Source: Helianthus annuus (lineage: Eukaryota > Streptophyta > Magnoliopsida > Asterales > Asteraceae). From it: a stretch of DNA of 64,000 nt. The notes beneath the pieces are model-generated. The model was not told the origin of the DNA. It saw only the letters and a program-made list of their open reading frames with translations, and did no database searches. Below are positions 35,754 through 47,365 of this stretch, piece by piece. Made by a program: the position numbers and the translations under genes. The stretch is taken from NCBI RefSeq assembly GCF_002127325.2, contig NC_035433.2, forward strand, positions 16,480,611 to 16,544,610. The letters run 5' to 3'. The first letter of the stretch is position 1; each line of letters opens with the position of its first letter.

Positions 35754-35762
35754 AGGGGAGAC
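35754..35762 (+). other. Polypurine tract of element A
   Basis: AGGGGAGAC immediately before the LTR start TGTAACATTTG; an ATTTCGGGACGAAATTTCC inverted motif lies just upstream, as in B, F and H. Confidence 0.8.
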
Positions 35763-37289
35763 TGTAACATTTGTGCTTGTAATCATTATGAACAGTTTAG
35801 TTATCAATAAAACAATGTTCTTTGATCCCAATGTTGTTTGGTTGTGTTTTACATTTTTCATGTTTTGACTTTTGTTCAATTTTAAACTCTACATCGCTTT
35901 CTGGAGAATTATACGCAAACTGGTGCGTAAACGTACTTAGTTTAATGCGACAAATACTCCGGAACATCTACATATACTCAACATACCTTAAATAACCTTT
36001 ACATAACTTAGAAATAAGTTTTGAAGGCGTTGGTATGGCAAAAACAAGTTAATTCGCTTACAGGGACTAAACTTGACAAACTACGAAAGTATGCCAATTT
36101 GAACTGTAACAAACATTCCGGAACATGTCCATAAGTTAAACATACCATAAATATCCTTTACATAGCTTAGAAATAGGCTTTGAGGGGTTTTGTATGCTAA
36201 AACAAACTTTTGGATCATTCAGGGGCTAAAAGTGTCAAAAAGTGCACAAGTTTGCACTTTCGCGCATAACTTACGTTCTGAATACATCCGGACATCCAAA
36301 AATTTATGTAAGCATCCTAATATTATGCCTTAGTGTTTGGCATGAGAAAAATCCATTCGTTGCGTCATTTGGATCATTTTTCGCGCTTATGCGCATTCCG
36401 TCGTAATTAACGGAACATCGCGATCGTACGGCCAAACGAACCAACATCCGACATATTTTAGAGCATGTTTCATGTCCACAATGTTTAGGCATCATTTTAG
36501 GGCCTTAAAGTTGGCTTTACGGGCCTTAGAAGTGTCGGAAATGGCTTAAACATGCAACAGGGACCAAAACTGCCATTTCTGAAAGTATGTGCAGATCAGA
36601 CATGCCCAGGCGGCCCGCCTGAGTTTTGTCTGATCCTGATGCGGGCCGCATGGCCCTTTCAGTAACAGAAATTTTGTTTTCTTGCTAAGATTGGCCTTTC
36701 AAACACTCCAAAGGGCAATGCCCTTTCACCATCTCAGGAGTTAAGGGTCATTTTGAGCCACCACAACATCTTGACAAGTGTACGCTTAAGATCGTGACAC
36801 GATATTCAAGAAACGATCCTAACGGCTTTAATTTTCCTATAAATACCCCCCATTTTGGTTAAAACCGACAAAAATCTGATCAAAAGCTCTAAGTTGGAAC
36901 CTTTGTTTCATACCTGAGCCATTTTGATCTAGATTAGCATTCGGGGACCCTTCGTAAGTGTTCTTTCATTCTTTTATTCGCTTTTCGAGTCCGAAAGTCA
37001 AAGTTTTGTTTGACTTTCTGTGTGACCAGCCTTTGGTCAACACAAAGTTCATAACGTGAGCGTGATCACAAAGGTTATAGTCCGTAGTGACTATACCTAC
37101 TGATTACCACGTTATCTAGGCTCAGTGACGAGTCGTACTTTCGACCAAAATGCGCATTCTTGTGCATTTTGTAACCAAACTACTCATGAGCATCAAAGCC
37201 GTTTGTTTTGATGCCAAACCTGTTTTCTAAACTTAGTTAAGCATGTTCTAACATGCTTAGCTCGTCACTTTTAGTATAGTGCTTATATA
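35763..37289 (+). repeat. Element A 3' LTR, first part
   Basis: From TGTAACATTTG to the F insertion point (TSD ATATA 37285-37289). The first 990 bp are the part missing from the left LTR. A diverged duplication is visible: CCGGAACAT followed by TTTACATA..CTTAGAAATA at about 35961 and 36118. GC palindromes at 36608 and TATA at 36837. Confidence 0.92.
36608..36651. promoter_or_regulatory. Pair of GC palindromes upstream of the A TATA box
   Basis: Arms AGGCGG/CCGCCT around C (36608-36620) and ATGCGG/CCGCAT around G (36639-36651), about 190-230 bp before TATA at 36837. The arms differ by paired changes. This part of the left LTR lies outside the window. Confidence 0.7.
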
Positions 37290-37710
37290 TGTCACACCCC
37301 CAAAAATCCACACGCGGAGTATCACCGCTTGGGAGCGTGACTGACCAGGATCAAGCCACCAATCATACAGAACATTGTATAAAGTAAAAGTAATCACATT
37401 ATAATCCAAACCATTTCCATATGAAAGGTGTTTCCAAAACATAAGTAAGTTAACATTGTTTAGCGGAAGCGTATTATTGTAAAACCCATAGCAAATAAGT
37501 ATCAGACATCAAAAGTGTTTAACAAGGTGATCACGATCCAAGCCCCACAACGACCAGCTCCTCCGTGTGCAAGCTCCAAGTACCTAACGATCTGCAAGGC
37601 ATGTAACAGAATGATCAACAAACTAGTTGAGCGAGTTCACATAAAGGAAATGCGTAATAGTAAGTTCATTTGTAATAGGTGGCTCTACTGGGCCGTTTGT
37701 ATATTTTACT

Positions 37711-37868
37711 GTGGTGGTGTTCCACGTTTTCCTGTGGTGGTGTTCCACGTTTTCCTGTGGTGGTGTTCCACGTTTTCCTGTGGTGGTGTTCCACGTTTTC
37801 CTGTGGTGGTGTTCCACGTTTTCCTGTGGTGGTGTTCCACGTTACTGTGTGGTGGTGTTCCACGTTGT
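37711..37868. repeat. 23-bp tandem repeat, seven copies, in F LTR
   Basis: Unit begins GTGGTGGTGTTCCACG; starts at 37711, 37734, 37757, 37780, 37803, 37826 and about 37850. Each holds GTGG-TGTT-CCAC, a four-pair hairpin. Copy in the other LTR at 44055-44212. The simple unspaced tandem layout rules out CRISPR. Confidence 0.92.
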
Positions 37869-38261
37869 ATAACCACTAGACTACTCGTAACTATAGGTAT
37901 CCTTCACAACCGAGGATAGTAAAGTGGTAGTCTAGGCATAGTGTCAATAATGTATCTAATCAACCTTTCAATCCCATTCCCAACACCCCGGGAACCCCAT
38001 GCCTTGGTAAGAGTGTGAACTCACCTTGGTTTGCTCGGTATGCTAAATAAGTACACGCGCTCACAGTTAATCAATCACGTCCTATTGTATGCACGTATAA
38101 CAAATCAGTTCATGTTCACAACGATACGCATGCAAGTTAAATGTTCACAGAACAGTCAGTTTGCATATCAGCACGGCACGTCGTATTGCACGTTCATCAC
38201 TAAGCATGGCATGTCAATTAAATCAACGTATGTTCCACTGTTCAAACATTATTCAAAACCC

Positions 38262-38510
38262 TAGTATCCTTCGACTCATACTATCATCTTTCGAAAACAA
38301 GTGTCACAATGATCCTTCGGGCCGAATGTCATGTTTCGGACCATGACATCTTTCGGTCCTAACTATCCTTCGGTCCAACTATCTGTCGGTCAACCAGTAT
38401 CCTTCGGTCAACTATCTGTCGGTCAACCAGTATCCTTCGGTCAACTATGGTTCGATCAGATTATGGTTCGGTCAAACTACCATGGTTCGGGCCATTGCTA
38501 TCTTTCGGTC
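38262..38510. repeat. CCTTCGGTC-type motif cluster in F LTR
   Basis: About a dozen short motifs (C/T)TTCGG(T/G)C or TGTCGGTC, including a 36-bp direct repeat of the ATCTGTCGGTCAACCAG type near 38375-38440. Copy at 44606-44854. Confidence 0.7.
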
Positions 38511-39148
38511 ATGGCAGTTACGTTTTATCCATTAACACAATTTCACTAATCAGTTATTGTCAACAGGATCAAACAAGCATAATCACAAGGTTTCACTCAA
38601 GAACCCTAATTTGATTAACAAGCATAACACATTATCCTATACGATTCCGTTTTCAAGAACAGTGAACAATAACAATCCGTAGTGTATACATCACAACCAA
38701 TCCACAAGCCTTATCATTAACCCTAATCACAACAGATCCAATTTGCATACAAAACCGATGAACATCCAAATCCTACCAATATGCACAACCGATTAACATA
38801 CAACCCTAGTATCTTTCAAAACATCCATACTAACCGATCATAAAAACACATATTGCAAAACGATCAGGCAATTATAACATTCATATCCCATTAACATACA
38901 TAATCGATTAGCATACAAGTCCGATCAACAACATATTGTAAGGCGATCGATAAATCATGAAAGCATATACATTAAACACTAACCGATATTGAAAACAGGG
39001 AATTGATCAGCAAGAAGTCTCCGTAAGTTTGTGGTTGCCGTCACAAGTAAAGATGCTCTAGGGTTTTTAGAAAAATAACCATTGATTTCATGCATTCCCA
39101 TATATACGTATCACAGTAATGGGCCAAGCCCATTGGAAAGACTGGGCC

Positions 39149-39235
39149 GAAACATATCGAAGGATATGTTTCGTGCTCGAAGGATATGTTTCGTGCTCGA
39201 AGGATATGTTTCGTGCTCGAAGGTTATCCTTCGTG
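39149..39235. repeat. 20-bp palindromic repeats in F LTR
   Basis: CGAAGGATATGTTTCGTGCT repeated at 39158, 39178 and 39198, with a diverged copy at 39218. Includes TTCG-TGCT-CGAA hairpins and an AACATATC/GATATGTT pairing. In F orientation it is upstream of the TATA box. Copy at 45493-45579. Confidence 0.85.
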
Positions 39236-39456
39236 GTCCTTCGAATCCTTCGAACTACATGTCATCCTTCGAGGGCTAGGTTAAAGTTAATATTATAATA
39301 ATAACAATTCTAATATTATTTTCTATCACCACAAATAGTAACATATAGGCAAACAACTCGTATAATTCAAGTCCACAATCCAACAACTAAACAGTCAAAG
39401 TCAAAGTCAACGCGCAATAAATGCGAAAGTGAAAGTCAAACACTCGAGTTGTCACA

Positions 39457-39561
39457 TTATCCCCAACTTAAAAGAAATTTCGTCCCGAAATTTAGTACGC
39501 ACTTACTGAGGAAGCTAAGTATCGTTCACTGGTTTTCCTGGGGTGTCACATCATCCCCCCG
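39457..39561 (-). other. Two successive polypurine tracts of element F
   Basis: Used tract GTTGGGGATAA (minus strand) touches the LTR at 39456. About 95 bp upstream lies a second tract GGGGGGATGA followed by an unused LTR-like start TGTGACACCCC. In B this upstream pair is the one actually used. Confidence 0.8.
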
Positions 39562-41940
39562 TTGATTTGGAATTTCGTCCCGAAATTCAGTAGTAGTAGC
39601 TTCAGCCTCAGAAGTGGATGCATTGGTTTCGAATAACTGGGGATACTTTTCTGTCATCTGGTCTTCGTGTTCCCAGGTGTACTCTGGGCCACGTTTGGAG
39701 TTCCAACGAACTCGGACAAGAGGGATTCTCTTGTGTTTGAGGACCTTAACATCCCGGTCCGTGATTTCAACTGGTTCCTCGACGAACTGCAACCGCTCGT
39801 CGATAGTGAGCTCCTTAAAGGAACTATGAGGGTCTTATCTGACAGACACTTCTTCAGATTCGACACGTGAAATACATAGTGAACTGCACCGAGTTCAGTT
39901 GGTAGGTTCAGTCTGTAGGCTACTGGGCCTATTCCTTCAGTGATTTCAAATGGTCCAACATACCGTGGATTGAGTTTGCCTCGTTTACTAATTCGAACCA
40001 CACCCTTCTAGGGTGAGACTTTCAATAAAACCCGGTCCCCGACCTGAAATTCCAAGGCTTGCTACGCTTGCCCGCGTAGGCCTTCTGACGGTCGCGTGCT
40101 GCCGTCATGCGTTGTCGTATCTGTGCAATCTTTTCTATAGCGTCCACTACAATCTCTGGACCCGTAATTCGACTATCCCCACCTCTGCCCAACAGAGAGG
40201 TGACCGGCATTTACGTCCGTAGAATGCCTCGAATGGAGCGGCTTGAATGCTGGTGTGATAACTGTTATTGTACGAAAACTCCACTAAAGGGAGGTGTTTT
40301 TCCCAGCCGTTGCCGAAATCAATAACACACGCTCGAAGCATGTCTTGAATAGTTCGCTCAGACTGCCCATCCGTCTGAGGGTGATATGCTGTGCTCATGT
40401 CTAAACGTGAGCCAAACGCTTTGTGCATCGCATGCCGTAGTTCTGACGTGAATCGTGCATCCCGATCCGAAATAATAGAAATGGGCACCCCGTGCCTCGA
40501 AACAACTTCCTTGAGGTAGATATCTGCGAGAGTGGAGAACTTATCCGTTTCCTTAATAGCCAGGAAGTGTGCAGACTTGGTGAGTCGATCCACGATCACC
40601 CATATTGTGTCGTTCCCACGCTGAGATCTCGGTAGGCCTGTAACAAAGTCCATGGAAATTTCTTCCCATTCCCACTGTGGTATCGTAGGCTGTTGAAGTA
40701 GGCCAGCTGGTTTCTGATATTCGACCTTGACTCTCGCACAGGTCAAGCATTTTCCAACGTACGTAGCAATGTGGGCCTTCATACTAGGCCACCAATATGT
40801 AGTGCTGATGTCGTGGTACATTTTATCCGACCCTGGATGTACCGAGTAGCGAGACTTGTGTGCTTCGTCCATTACGAGTTCGCGTAAACCGCCATAGAGA
40901 GGGACCCAAATCCGGCCCGTGACATAGTAGGCGCCGTCCGCCTTTTGTTCCATTTGTTGTCGTGAGCCGCGTAAGGCTTCAGCCTTAACGTTTTCGGGCT
41001 TCAGGGCTTCTGTCTGAGCAGCTCGTATCGGAGCAGGAAGGCTAGACTGAATCGTAAGCTGTAGCGCTCGCACGCGCCGTGGTAAAGTGTCCTTTCGACT
41101 AAGGGCATCCGCCACAACATTGGCTTTGCCTGGATGATACTTGATAGCGCATTCGTAATCGTTAAGTAACTCGACCCATCGTCGTTGACGCATATTCAAA
41201 TCCTTCTGCTTAAGGATATGCTCGAGACTCCTGTGATCGGTGTAAATCGTGCACCTGGTACCGTACAGGTAGTGTCGCCATATCTTAAGCGCGAAAACAA
41301 CAGCTCCCAGCCCTAAATCGTGCGTCGTGTAGTTGCGCTCGTGAACCTTGAGTTGACGAGAGGCGTAAGCGATAACCTTGCCGCGCTGCATTAACACACA
41401 TCCCAGTCCCCGAATGGATGCATCACAATAAACCACGAAGTCGTCTGTGCCCTCCGGCAATGAGAGGATAGGTGCATTGCAAAGTCTATCCTTTAGGTGC
41501 TGAAAAGCAGTCTCCTGGGGCTCTCCCCAGCGATAGGTAACACCCTTCTGTGTCAGTAGCGTAAGTGGTTGCGCGATCTTTGAAAAGTCTCTAATAAACC
41601 GTCTGTAGTAACCTGCCAGACCCAAGAATTGACGTATTTCTGTCGGTGTACGCGGTGCAGGCCAGTTTCGGATCGAATCTACCTTGGATGGATCGACATG
41701 AATCCCATCCTTGTTTACCACATGGCCTAAGAAGTGGACTTCACGAAGCCAGAAGTCGCATTTAGAAAGCTTGGCGTACAACTGTTCCTTCCGAAGGAGT
41801 TCCAAAATAAGACGAAGATGCTGCTCGTGCTCCTCCTGACTCTTGGAGTAGATCAGAATGTCGTTGATGGAGTCAAGAACATTTTGTCTAGGTAGGGTTT
41901 GCACACTCTGTTCGTAATGTCCATAAATACGGCGGGTGTG
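39526..41940 (-). pseudogene. pol: Element F pol remnant (3' RT, RNase H, integrase)
   Basis: Homology begins at the PAVF codons of RT (about 41937), so protease and the N-terminal RT are absent. A short deletion shifts the frame after YLDK, and the RT active-site FIDD now reads as an Asn-Asp pair (NDILIYSK). From 41904 to about 40180 the frame is open: [13 protein letters not shown], RNase H ([39 protein letters not shown]), integrase HHCC finger, [21 protein letters not shown] and QSERTIQ. Three residues are deleted after ERTIQ. Beyond 40180 at least three frameshifts break the C-terminal region, whose last frame runs through the upstream PPT to 39526. Confidence 0.88.
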
Positions 41941-42088
41941 TTCAATAATATCAAACCATTCATCACATCAATCATAAAATATAGTAGTTGAAATAATTCA
42001 TAAGACCCAAAACATTTGATGTTCAAACCAAACTTTGTTCGAATAGCGGAAACATAATAATGAAAAAACCCAAAAAGAAGTCATAAGT
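41941..42088 (-). other. Spacer between gag and pol remnant in F
   Basis: AT-rich, non-coding, homologous to the B spacer at 6725-6872. Confidence 0.72.
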
Positions 42089-43309
42089 TCAATTAGCGTT
42101 CATTGCGTCTCCTCCTCCTAACATGAAAACTCGACCTCTTGCCTCGTTGCCATTGTTATTGTTGTTTCCCCCGTTGTTGTCGTTGTTCCCGTTGCCCTGG
42201 TTATTGTTGTGGTTCTGATTCTGGTTCAACTGAGGACAATCGCGTTTGTAGTGTCCTTCTGCCCCACACTGGAAACATCCCCGGTTTCCACGCTGTGGTT
42301 GCTGCTGCTGGTTCTGTGGAGCTGGCGGTGGGAGTTGCTGGTTCTGATGTGCAGGCCGTGGACTCCTACAGTCTTTGGCCTCATGACCCATCTTGAGGCA
42401 TCTTTGACAACGAACCTTATTACACTGGCCACTGTGATGTTTGTTGCAGGTGTTACACTTTGGAAGGTTTCCTCGATACCCTCCTTGTTTATGGCTGCTA
42501 GAGGAGTGCTGACTTGGACTCTGGTAGCTGTCCGTCTTTCGCTGCTGAGACTGCACCTGCACTGAAACTGACCCCTTGCTAGAATCCCCCTCCCATTTTC
42601 TTTTACTTTCACTGGGAGTAGCAAGCGTAGTAGAAGCAGTAGCGGTAGTGGTAGCACTGATACGCTTTGGCAGTTTGCCCTGGTCTACTGCCTGATCTGT
42701 GATGCGGTGTGCAAGGCGCTGAATTTCCTGGATGTTGTTGAGGTTAGCCGACGTCACGTGGCTCTGGATTTCTGGCGCCAAACCCTTGAGATACAACTCA
42801 ATGCGCTTGTATGGTGGGTCTACCATGGTTGGACACAGCACAGCCAACTCATTCGACCTCTTGGTGTAAGCTTCGATTTCTGAACCCACCATCTTCAAAT
42901 TGTACAACTCATCCTCCAACTTGTGGATGTCTTCTCTTGTGCAATATTCCCTCTTAATCAGTTCTTTGAATTCATTCCAGGGTGTGGCGTTAGCAGCCGC
43001 CAACCCTAAGATCTGTACTTGCGCATTCCACCAGGTGAGCGCAATCCCTTCAAGAGTGCCAGTGGCGAACTTCACCCTGCGAGCCTCAGGGCATTCACAC
43101 ATTTCAAAAACCGACTCGAGCTTTTCAAACCAGTGGAGGAGTCCAACTGCCCCCTCCGTGCCACTGAACGAGCTAGGACGACAGTCCATGAAATTCTTGA
43201 ATGTGCACCCAGGTTGTTGCTGAGCGGGTTGACCTGCTTGGGCGGCTGCAACTGCCGCAGCAACGAGAGCCTCTAGCTGGGCTTGAGTCATGGTAATTCG
43301 TGCGGCCAT
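42089..43309 (-). CDS. gag: Element F gag polyprotein, 406 aa, intact
   Basis: Starts at ATG 43309 (MAARITMTQAQLEALV). Alanine/glutamine-rich N-terminus, capsid region with NFMDCRPSSF, GLLHWFEKLESVFEMCECPE, LTWWNAQVQILG, REYCTREDIHKLEDELYNLK and PTMVDPPYKRIELYLKGLAPEI. A Ser/Thr/Gln-rich linker follows, then knuckles CNTCNKHHSGQC, CQRCLKMGHEAKDC and CFQCGAEGHYKRDC and an N/G-rich tail. It is uninterrupted where B has its 99-nt intron. It is the longest intact gag in the window and the only clearly complete single-exon gag; it likely forms or joins particles supplied with enzymes by another element. gag ends just before the spacer with no pol fusion. Confidence 0.92.
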   Translation of the reverse strand: MAARITMTQAQLEALVAAAVAAAQAGQPAQQQPGCTFKNFMDCRPSSFSGTEGAVGLLHWFEKLESVFEMCECPEARRVKFATGTLEGIALTWWNAQVQILGLAAANATPWNEFKELIKREYCTREDIHKLEDELYNLKMVGSEIEAYTKRSNELAVLCPTMVDPPYKRIELYLKGLAPEIQSHVTSANLNNIQEIQRLAHRITDQAVDQGKLPKRISATTTATASTTLATPSESKRKWEGDSSKGSVSVQVQSQQRKTDSYQSPSQHSSSSHKQGGYRGNLPKCNTCNKHHSGQCNKVRCQRCLKMGHEAKDCRSPRPAHQNQQLPPPAPQNQQQQPQRGNRGCFQCGAEGHYKRDCPQLNQNQNHNNNQGNGNNDNNGGNNNNNGNEARGRVFMLGGGDAMNAN

Positions 43310-43612
43310 TGATCTTCACATCAAAGGCAACATAAGTGAGAAAGGTTCGCGAATAGTGCGATGACAGAAGAGTGTAAGCACATAAGTATTCTCATGCTAT
43401 GACAAGTTGTGAGCAAGGTAATGTAAGCATACTACGAGCAAAGTTCTAAGCAAATTCTAGCATGTAGGCAATAAACATAAACCTTATTACCTAAGAAGTT
43501 GAGTCTTGCACGTGGAGCGAAGCGTCGTTGTGGATCGTTGAGAGCACTGTTCTGGTTATAGTCTGGTTTTAATAAAAACGTTTTCCCCTTATTAAAACCA
43601 AGTTCTCTATAA
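43310..43612 (-). other. Element F leader
   Basis: Untranslated stretch between PBS and gag, with sequence blocks similar to B's leader at 5150-5430 (GAAGCGTCGTTGTGGATCG on the plus strand here; the reverse is near 5230). Confidence 0.75.
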
Positions 43613-43631
43613 CCAGTGGCTCTGATACCAA
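43613..43631 (-). other. Primer-binding site of element F
   Basis: Minus strand TTGGTATCAGAGCCACTGG, two bases from the LTR; tRNA-Met type. Confidence 0.92.
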
Positions 43632-43633
43632 TC

Positions 43634-45800
43634 TGTCACACCCCCAAAAATCCACACGCGGAGTATCACCGCTTGGGAGCGTGACTGACCAGGATCAAGC
43701 CACCAATCATACAGAACATTGTATAAAGTAAAAGTAATCACATTATAATCCAAACCATTTCCATATGAAAGGTGTTTCCAAAACATAAGTAAGTTAACAT
43801 TGTTTAGCGGAAGCGTATTATTGTAAAACCCATAGCAAATAAGTATCAGACATCAAAAGTGTTTAACAAGGTGATCACGATCCAAGCCCCACAACGACCA
43901 GCTCCTCCGTGTGCAAGCTCCAAGTACCTAACGATCTGCAAGGCATGTAACAGAATGATCAACAAACTAGTTGAGCGAGTTCACATAAAGGAAATGCGTA
44001 ATAGTAAGTTCATTTGTAATAGGTGGCTCTACTGGGCCGTTTGTATATTTTACTGTGGTGGTGTTCCACGTTTTCCTGTGGTGGTGTTCCACGTTTTCCT
44101 GTGGTGGTGTTCCACGTTTTCCTGTGGTGGTGTTCCACGTTTTCCTGTGGTGGTGTTCCACGTTTTCCTGTGGTGGTGTTCCACGTTACTGTGTGGTGGT
44201 GTTCCACGTTGTATAACCACTAGACTACTCGTAACTATAGGTATCCTTCACAACCGAGGATAGTAAAGTGGTAGTCTAGGCATAGTGTCAATAATGTATC
44301 TAATCAACCTTTCAATCCCATTCCCAACACCCCGGGAACCCCATGCCTTGGTAAGAGTGTGAACTCACCTTGGTTTGCTCGGTATGCTAAATAAGTACAC
44401 GCGCTCACAGTTAATCAATCACGTCCTATTGTATGCACGTATAACAAATCAGTTCATGTTCACAACGATACGCATGCAAGTTAAATGTTCACAGAACAGT
44501 CAGTTTGCATATCAGCACGGCACGTCGTATTGCACGTTCATCACTAAGCATGGCATGTCAATTAAATCAACGTATGTTCCACTGTTCAAACATTATTCAA
44601 AACCCTAGTATCCTTCGACTCATACTATCATCTTTCGAAAACAAGTGTCACAATGATCCTTCGGGCCGAATGTCATGTTTCGGACCATGACATCTTTCGG
44701 TCCTAACTATCCTTCGGTCCAACTATCTGTCGGTCAACCAGTATCCTTCGGTCAACTATCTGTCGGTCAACCAGTATCCTTCGGTCAACTATGGTTCGAT
44801 CAGATTATGGTTCGGTCAAACTACCATGGTTCGGGCCATTGCTATCTTTCGGTCATGGCAGTTACGTTTTATCCATTAACACAATTTCACTAATCAGTTA
44901 TTGTCAACAGGATCAAACAAGCATAATCACAAGGTTTCACTCAAGAACCCTAATTTGATTAACAAGCATAACACTTTATCCTATACGATTCCGTTTTCAA
45001 GAACAGTGAACAATAACAATCCGTAGTGTATACATCACAACCAATCCACAAGCCTTATCATTAACCCTAATCACAACAGATCCAATTTGCATACAAAACC
45101 GATGAACATCCAAATCCTACCAATATGCACAACCGATTAACATACAACCCTAGTATCTTTCAAAACATCCATACTAACCGATCATAAAAACACATATTGC
45201 AAAACGATCAGGCAATTATAACATTCATATCCCATTAACATACATAATCGATTAGCATACAAGTCCGATCAACAACATATTGTAAGGCGATCGATAAATC
45301 ATGAAAGCATATACATTAAACACTAACCGATATTGAAAACAGGGAATTGATCAGCAAGAAGTCTCCGTAAGTTTGTGGTTGCCGTCACAAGTAAAGATGC
45401 TCTAGGGTTTTTAGAAAAATAACCATTGATTTCATGCATTCCCATATATACGTATCACAGTAATGGGCCAAGCCCATTGGAAAGACTGGGCCGAAACATA
45501 TCGAAGGATATGTTTCGTGCTCGAAGGATATGTTTCGTGCTCGAAGGATATGTTTCGTGCTCGAAGGTTATCCTTCGTGGTCCTTCGAATCCTTCGAACT
45601 ACATGTCATCCTTCGAGGGCTAGGTTAAAGTTAATATTATAATAATAACAATTCTAATATTATTTTCTATCACCACAAATAGTAACATATAGGCAAACAA
45701 CTCGTATAATTCAAGTCCACAATCCAACAACTAAACAGTCAAAGTCAAAGTCAACGCGCAATAAATGCGAAAGTGAAAGTCAAACACTCGAGTTGTCACA
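43634..45800 (-). repeat. Element F 5' LTR
   Basis: 2167 bp, same length as and nearly identical to 37290-39456, carrying the same repeat arrays at +6344 offset. TATA-like box near 45443-45450. Confidence 0.95.
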
Positions 45801-46379
45801 ATATAGGGTCGTAAGGTAAGCGATCTAAACCATCGCTTATACTTTCGAACCCGACCCATTTGGTCGATCATTAGGATCCGACCAAACACATTAGGTGACC
45901 ATAGCTGTAACCTTCCGAGGTTATACCTTGTGGTCACGATGTTAGGCGTTCCAAACGCGTTCTACGCGAACGACGCGTTAAGGTAGCATAAGCTACCTAA
46001 ACGGGTCGTAATGGGCTGCAAGCACTTAGGTTAGGTTTCATTTTAGTATGTAGGCTTTGTTAAACCATATTTCACGAGTCTCCATACTCGTTTGGTTTAC
46101 GAACCCACTTACTATCCGATCCTTCCGATTTTGGTCCGGTATATTAATATAGCTACCTATTAGGTGTCGTTTGATATCCCGTGATCTCTAGCATTGTGTG
46201 ATTATTACACAAGGAATTCAAAGCAATCTCAGGTGAGTACGTTGAACCCCATCTTTTACTGTTTTCCAAACTGTTTTGGGGTGAAACATATGTGCCTACT
46301 TGTTACTTTCATGCTTTCCATGTTTTCACATCATATACCTGCTATGTTCGTTAGTACATTATAGTACATGTTTTCATTA

Positions 46380-46660
46380 CATTTCATGCTATGTATGCCC
46401 ATTGTGTGCGTACTTAGTACATTGCTTTACATTACATTTCATGCTATGTATGCCCATTGTGTACGTACTTAGTACATTGTTTTACATTAAATTTCATGCT
46501 ATGTATGCCCATTGTGTGTGTACTTAGTACATTGCTTTACATTACATTACATTTCATGCTATGTATGCCCATTGTGTGCGTACTTAGTACATTGTTTCAC
46601 ATTGCATTTCATGCTATTTATGCCCATTGTGTGCATACTTAGTACAATTATTTACATCAC
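46380..46660 (+). repeat. 55-bp tandem repeat in A 3' LTR, five copies
   Basis: Copies begin at 46380, 46435, 46490, 46550 and 46605. The fourth is preceded by an extra ATTAC. Confidence 0.9.
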
Positions 46661-46996
46661 ATGCCTTCATTTTGGTATAACATTTGGTTTGTTTAACATG
46701 GAACAATACATTCATTAACATTAGCTACGCCATTCGTTAGTAGGTAGTGGTACCATAGGAATTGACAACTCCCGTTCTTGAAATCCTAGGTTTGTTTGGA
46801 TTGGAAGGAATGACCGAATTCGATATACATAACTTAGATAAACCTTTAATTTGTTTAAGGGTTTATCGCCACAGTCTCAAGGCTTGGATGTATGCATTTT
46901 CACAATACCGCATAAATGTTTATATCAGTAGAGCATGCATTGTTCCACAAAACATAACGTTGATTTAAACCATGTTTTACTTCAACACCTTGTTTT

Positions 46997-47365
46997 GTGC
47001 ATTTTACATATGGTTTAGTTGATACATCTCACTTACCATACAAGATATATTTTGGGTACACATTACATGATCTACATTGAACACAAACATTTTGACATTG
47101 ATATACATACTTGGTGGTTTACATTAAACATAGACATTTCGATATGGTTTACACAATAACACTTGACAATTGATTTATGCATGAACAATTTACATGGTGG
47201 TTGGTTTGTGCATTTTACATATGGTTTAGTTGATACATCTCACTTACCATACAAGATATATTTTGGGTACACATTACATGATCTACATTGAACACAAACA
47301 TTTTGACATTGATATACATACTTGGTGGTTTACATTGAACATAGACATTTCGATATGATTTACAC
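46997..47365 (+). repeat. 211-bp partial tandem duplication in A 3' LTR
   Basis: GTGCATTTTACATATGG occurs at 46997 and again at 47208, with matching downstream sequence to about 47365. Not duplicated in the 5' LTR. Confidence 0.82.

Larger units (their letters stand above)
37290..39456 (-). repeat. Element F 3' LTR
   Basis: 2167 bp, TGTCACACCCC...GTTGTCACA on the plus strand. Contains a 23-bp repeat array, CCTTCGGTC-type motifs, 20-bp palindromic repeats and a TATATA near 39099-39106 (minus strand reading). ORFs through the arrays are repeat artefacts. Confidence 0.95.
37290..45800 (-). mobile_element. Element F: young non-autonomous Ty3/gypsy element with intact gag
   Basis: Inserted in A's 3' LTR with TSD ATATA (37285-37289 and 45801-45805). 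LTRs are 2167 bp each; one difference was noticed by eye (near 38629 versus 44973). Internal region is only 4.2 kb: intact gag, a spacer, and pol beginning mid-RT with a changed active site. It shares gag type, spacer and pol breakpoint with B, so both belong to one deleted lineage. It lacks B's gag intron and has different LTR repeats. Confidence 0.95.

Noticed and set aside
37711..37868. CRISPR-like repeat array
   Set aside because: Units are contiguous 23-bp tandem copies without unique spacers, in a plant LTR.
37623..37919. ORFs on both strands across the 23-bp repeat (and at 43967-44263)
   Set aside because: The repeat lacks stops in several frames, so the ORFs follow repeat periodicity; they lie in an LTR and have no domain.
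42139..42657. ORFs opposite or overlapping F gag
   Set aside because: Antisense or frame-shifted shadows of gag's repetitive codons; no independent domain.
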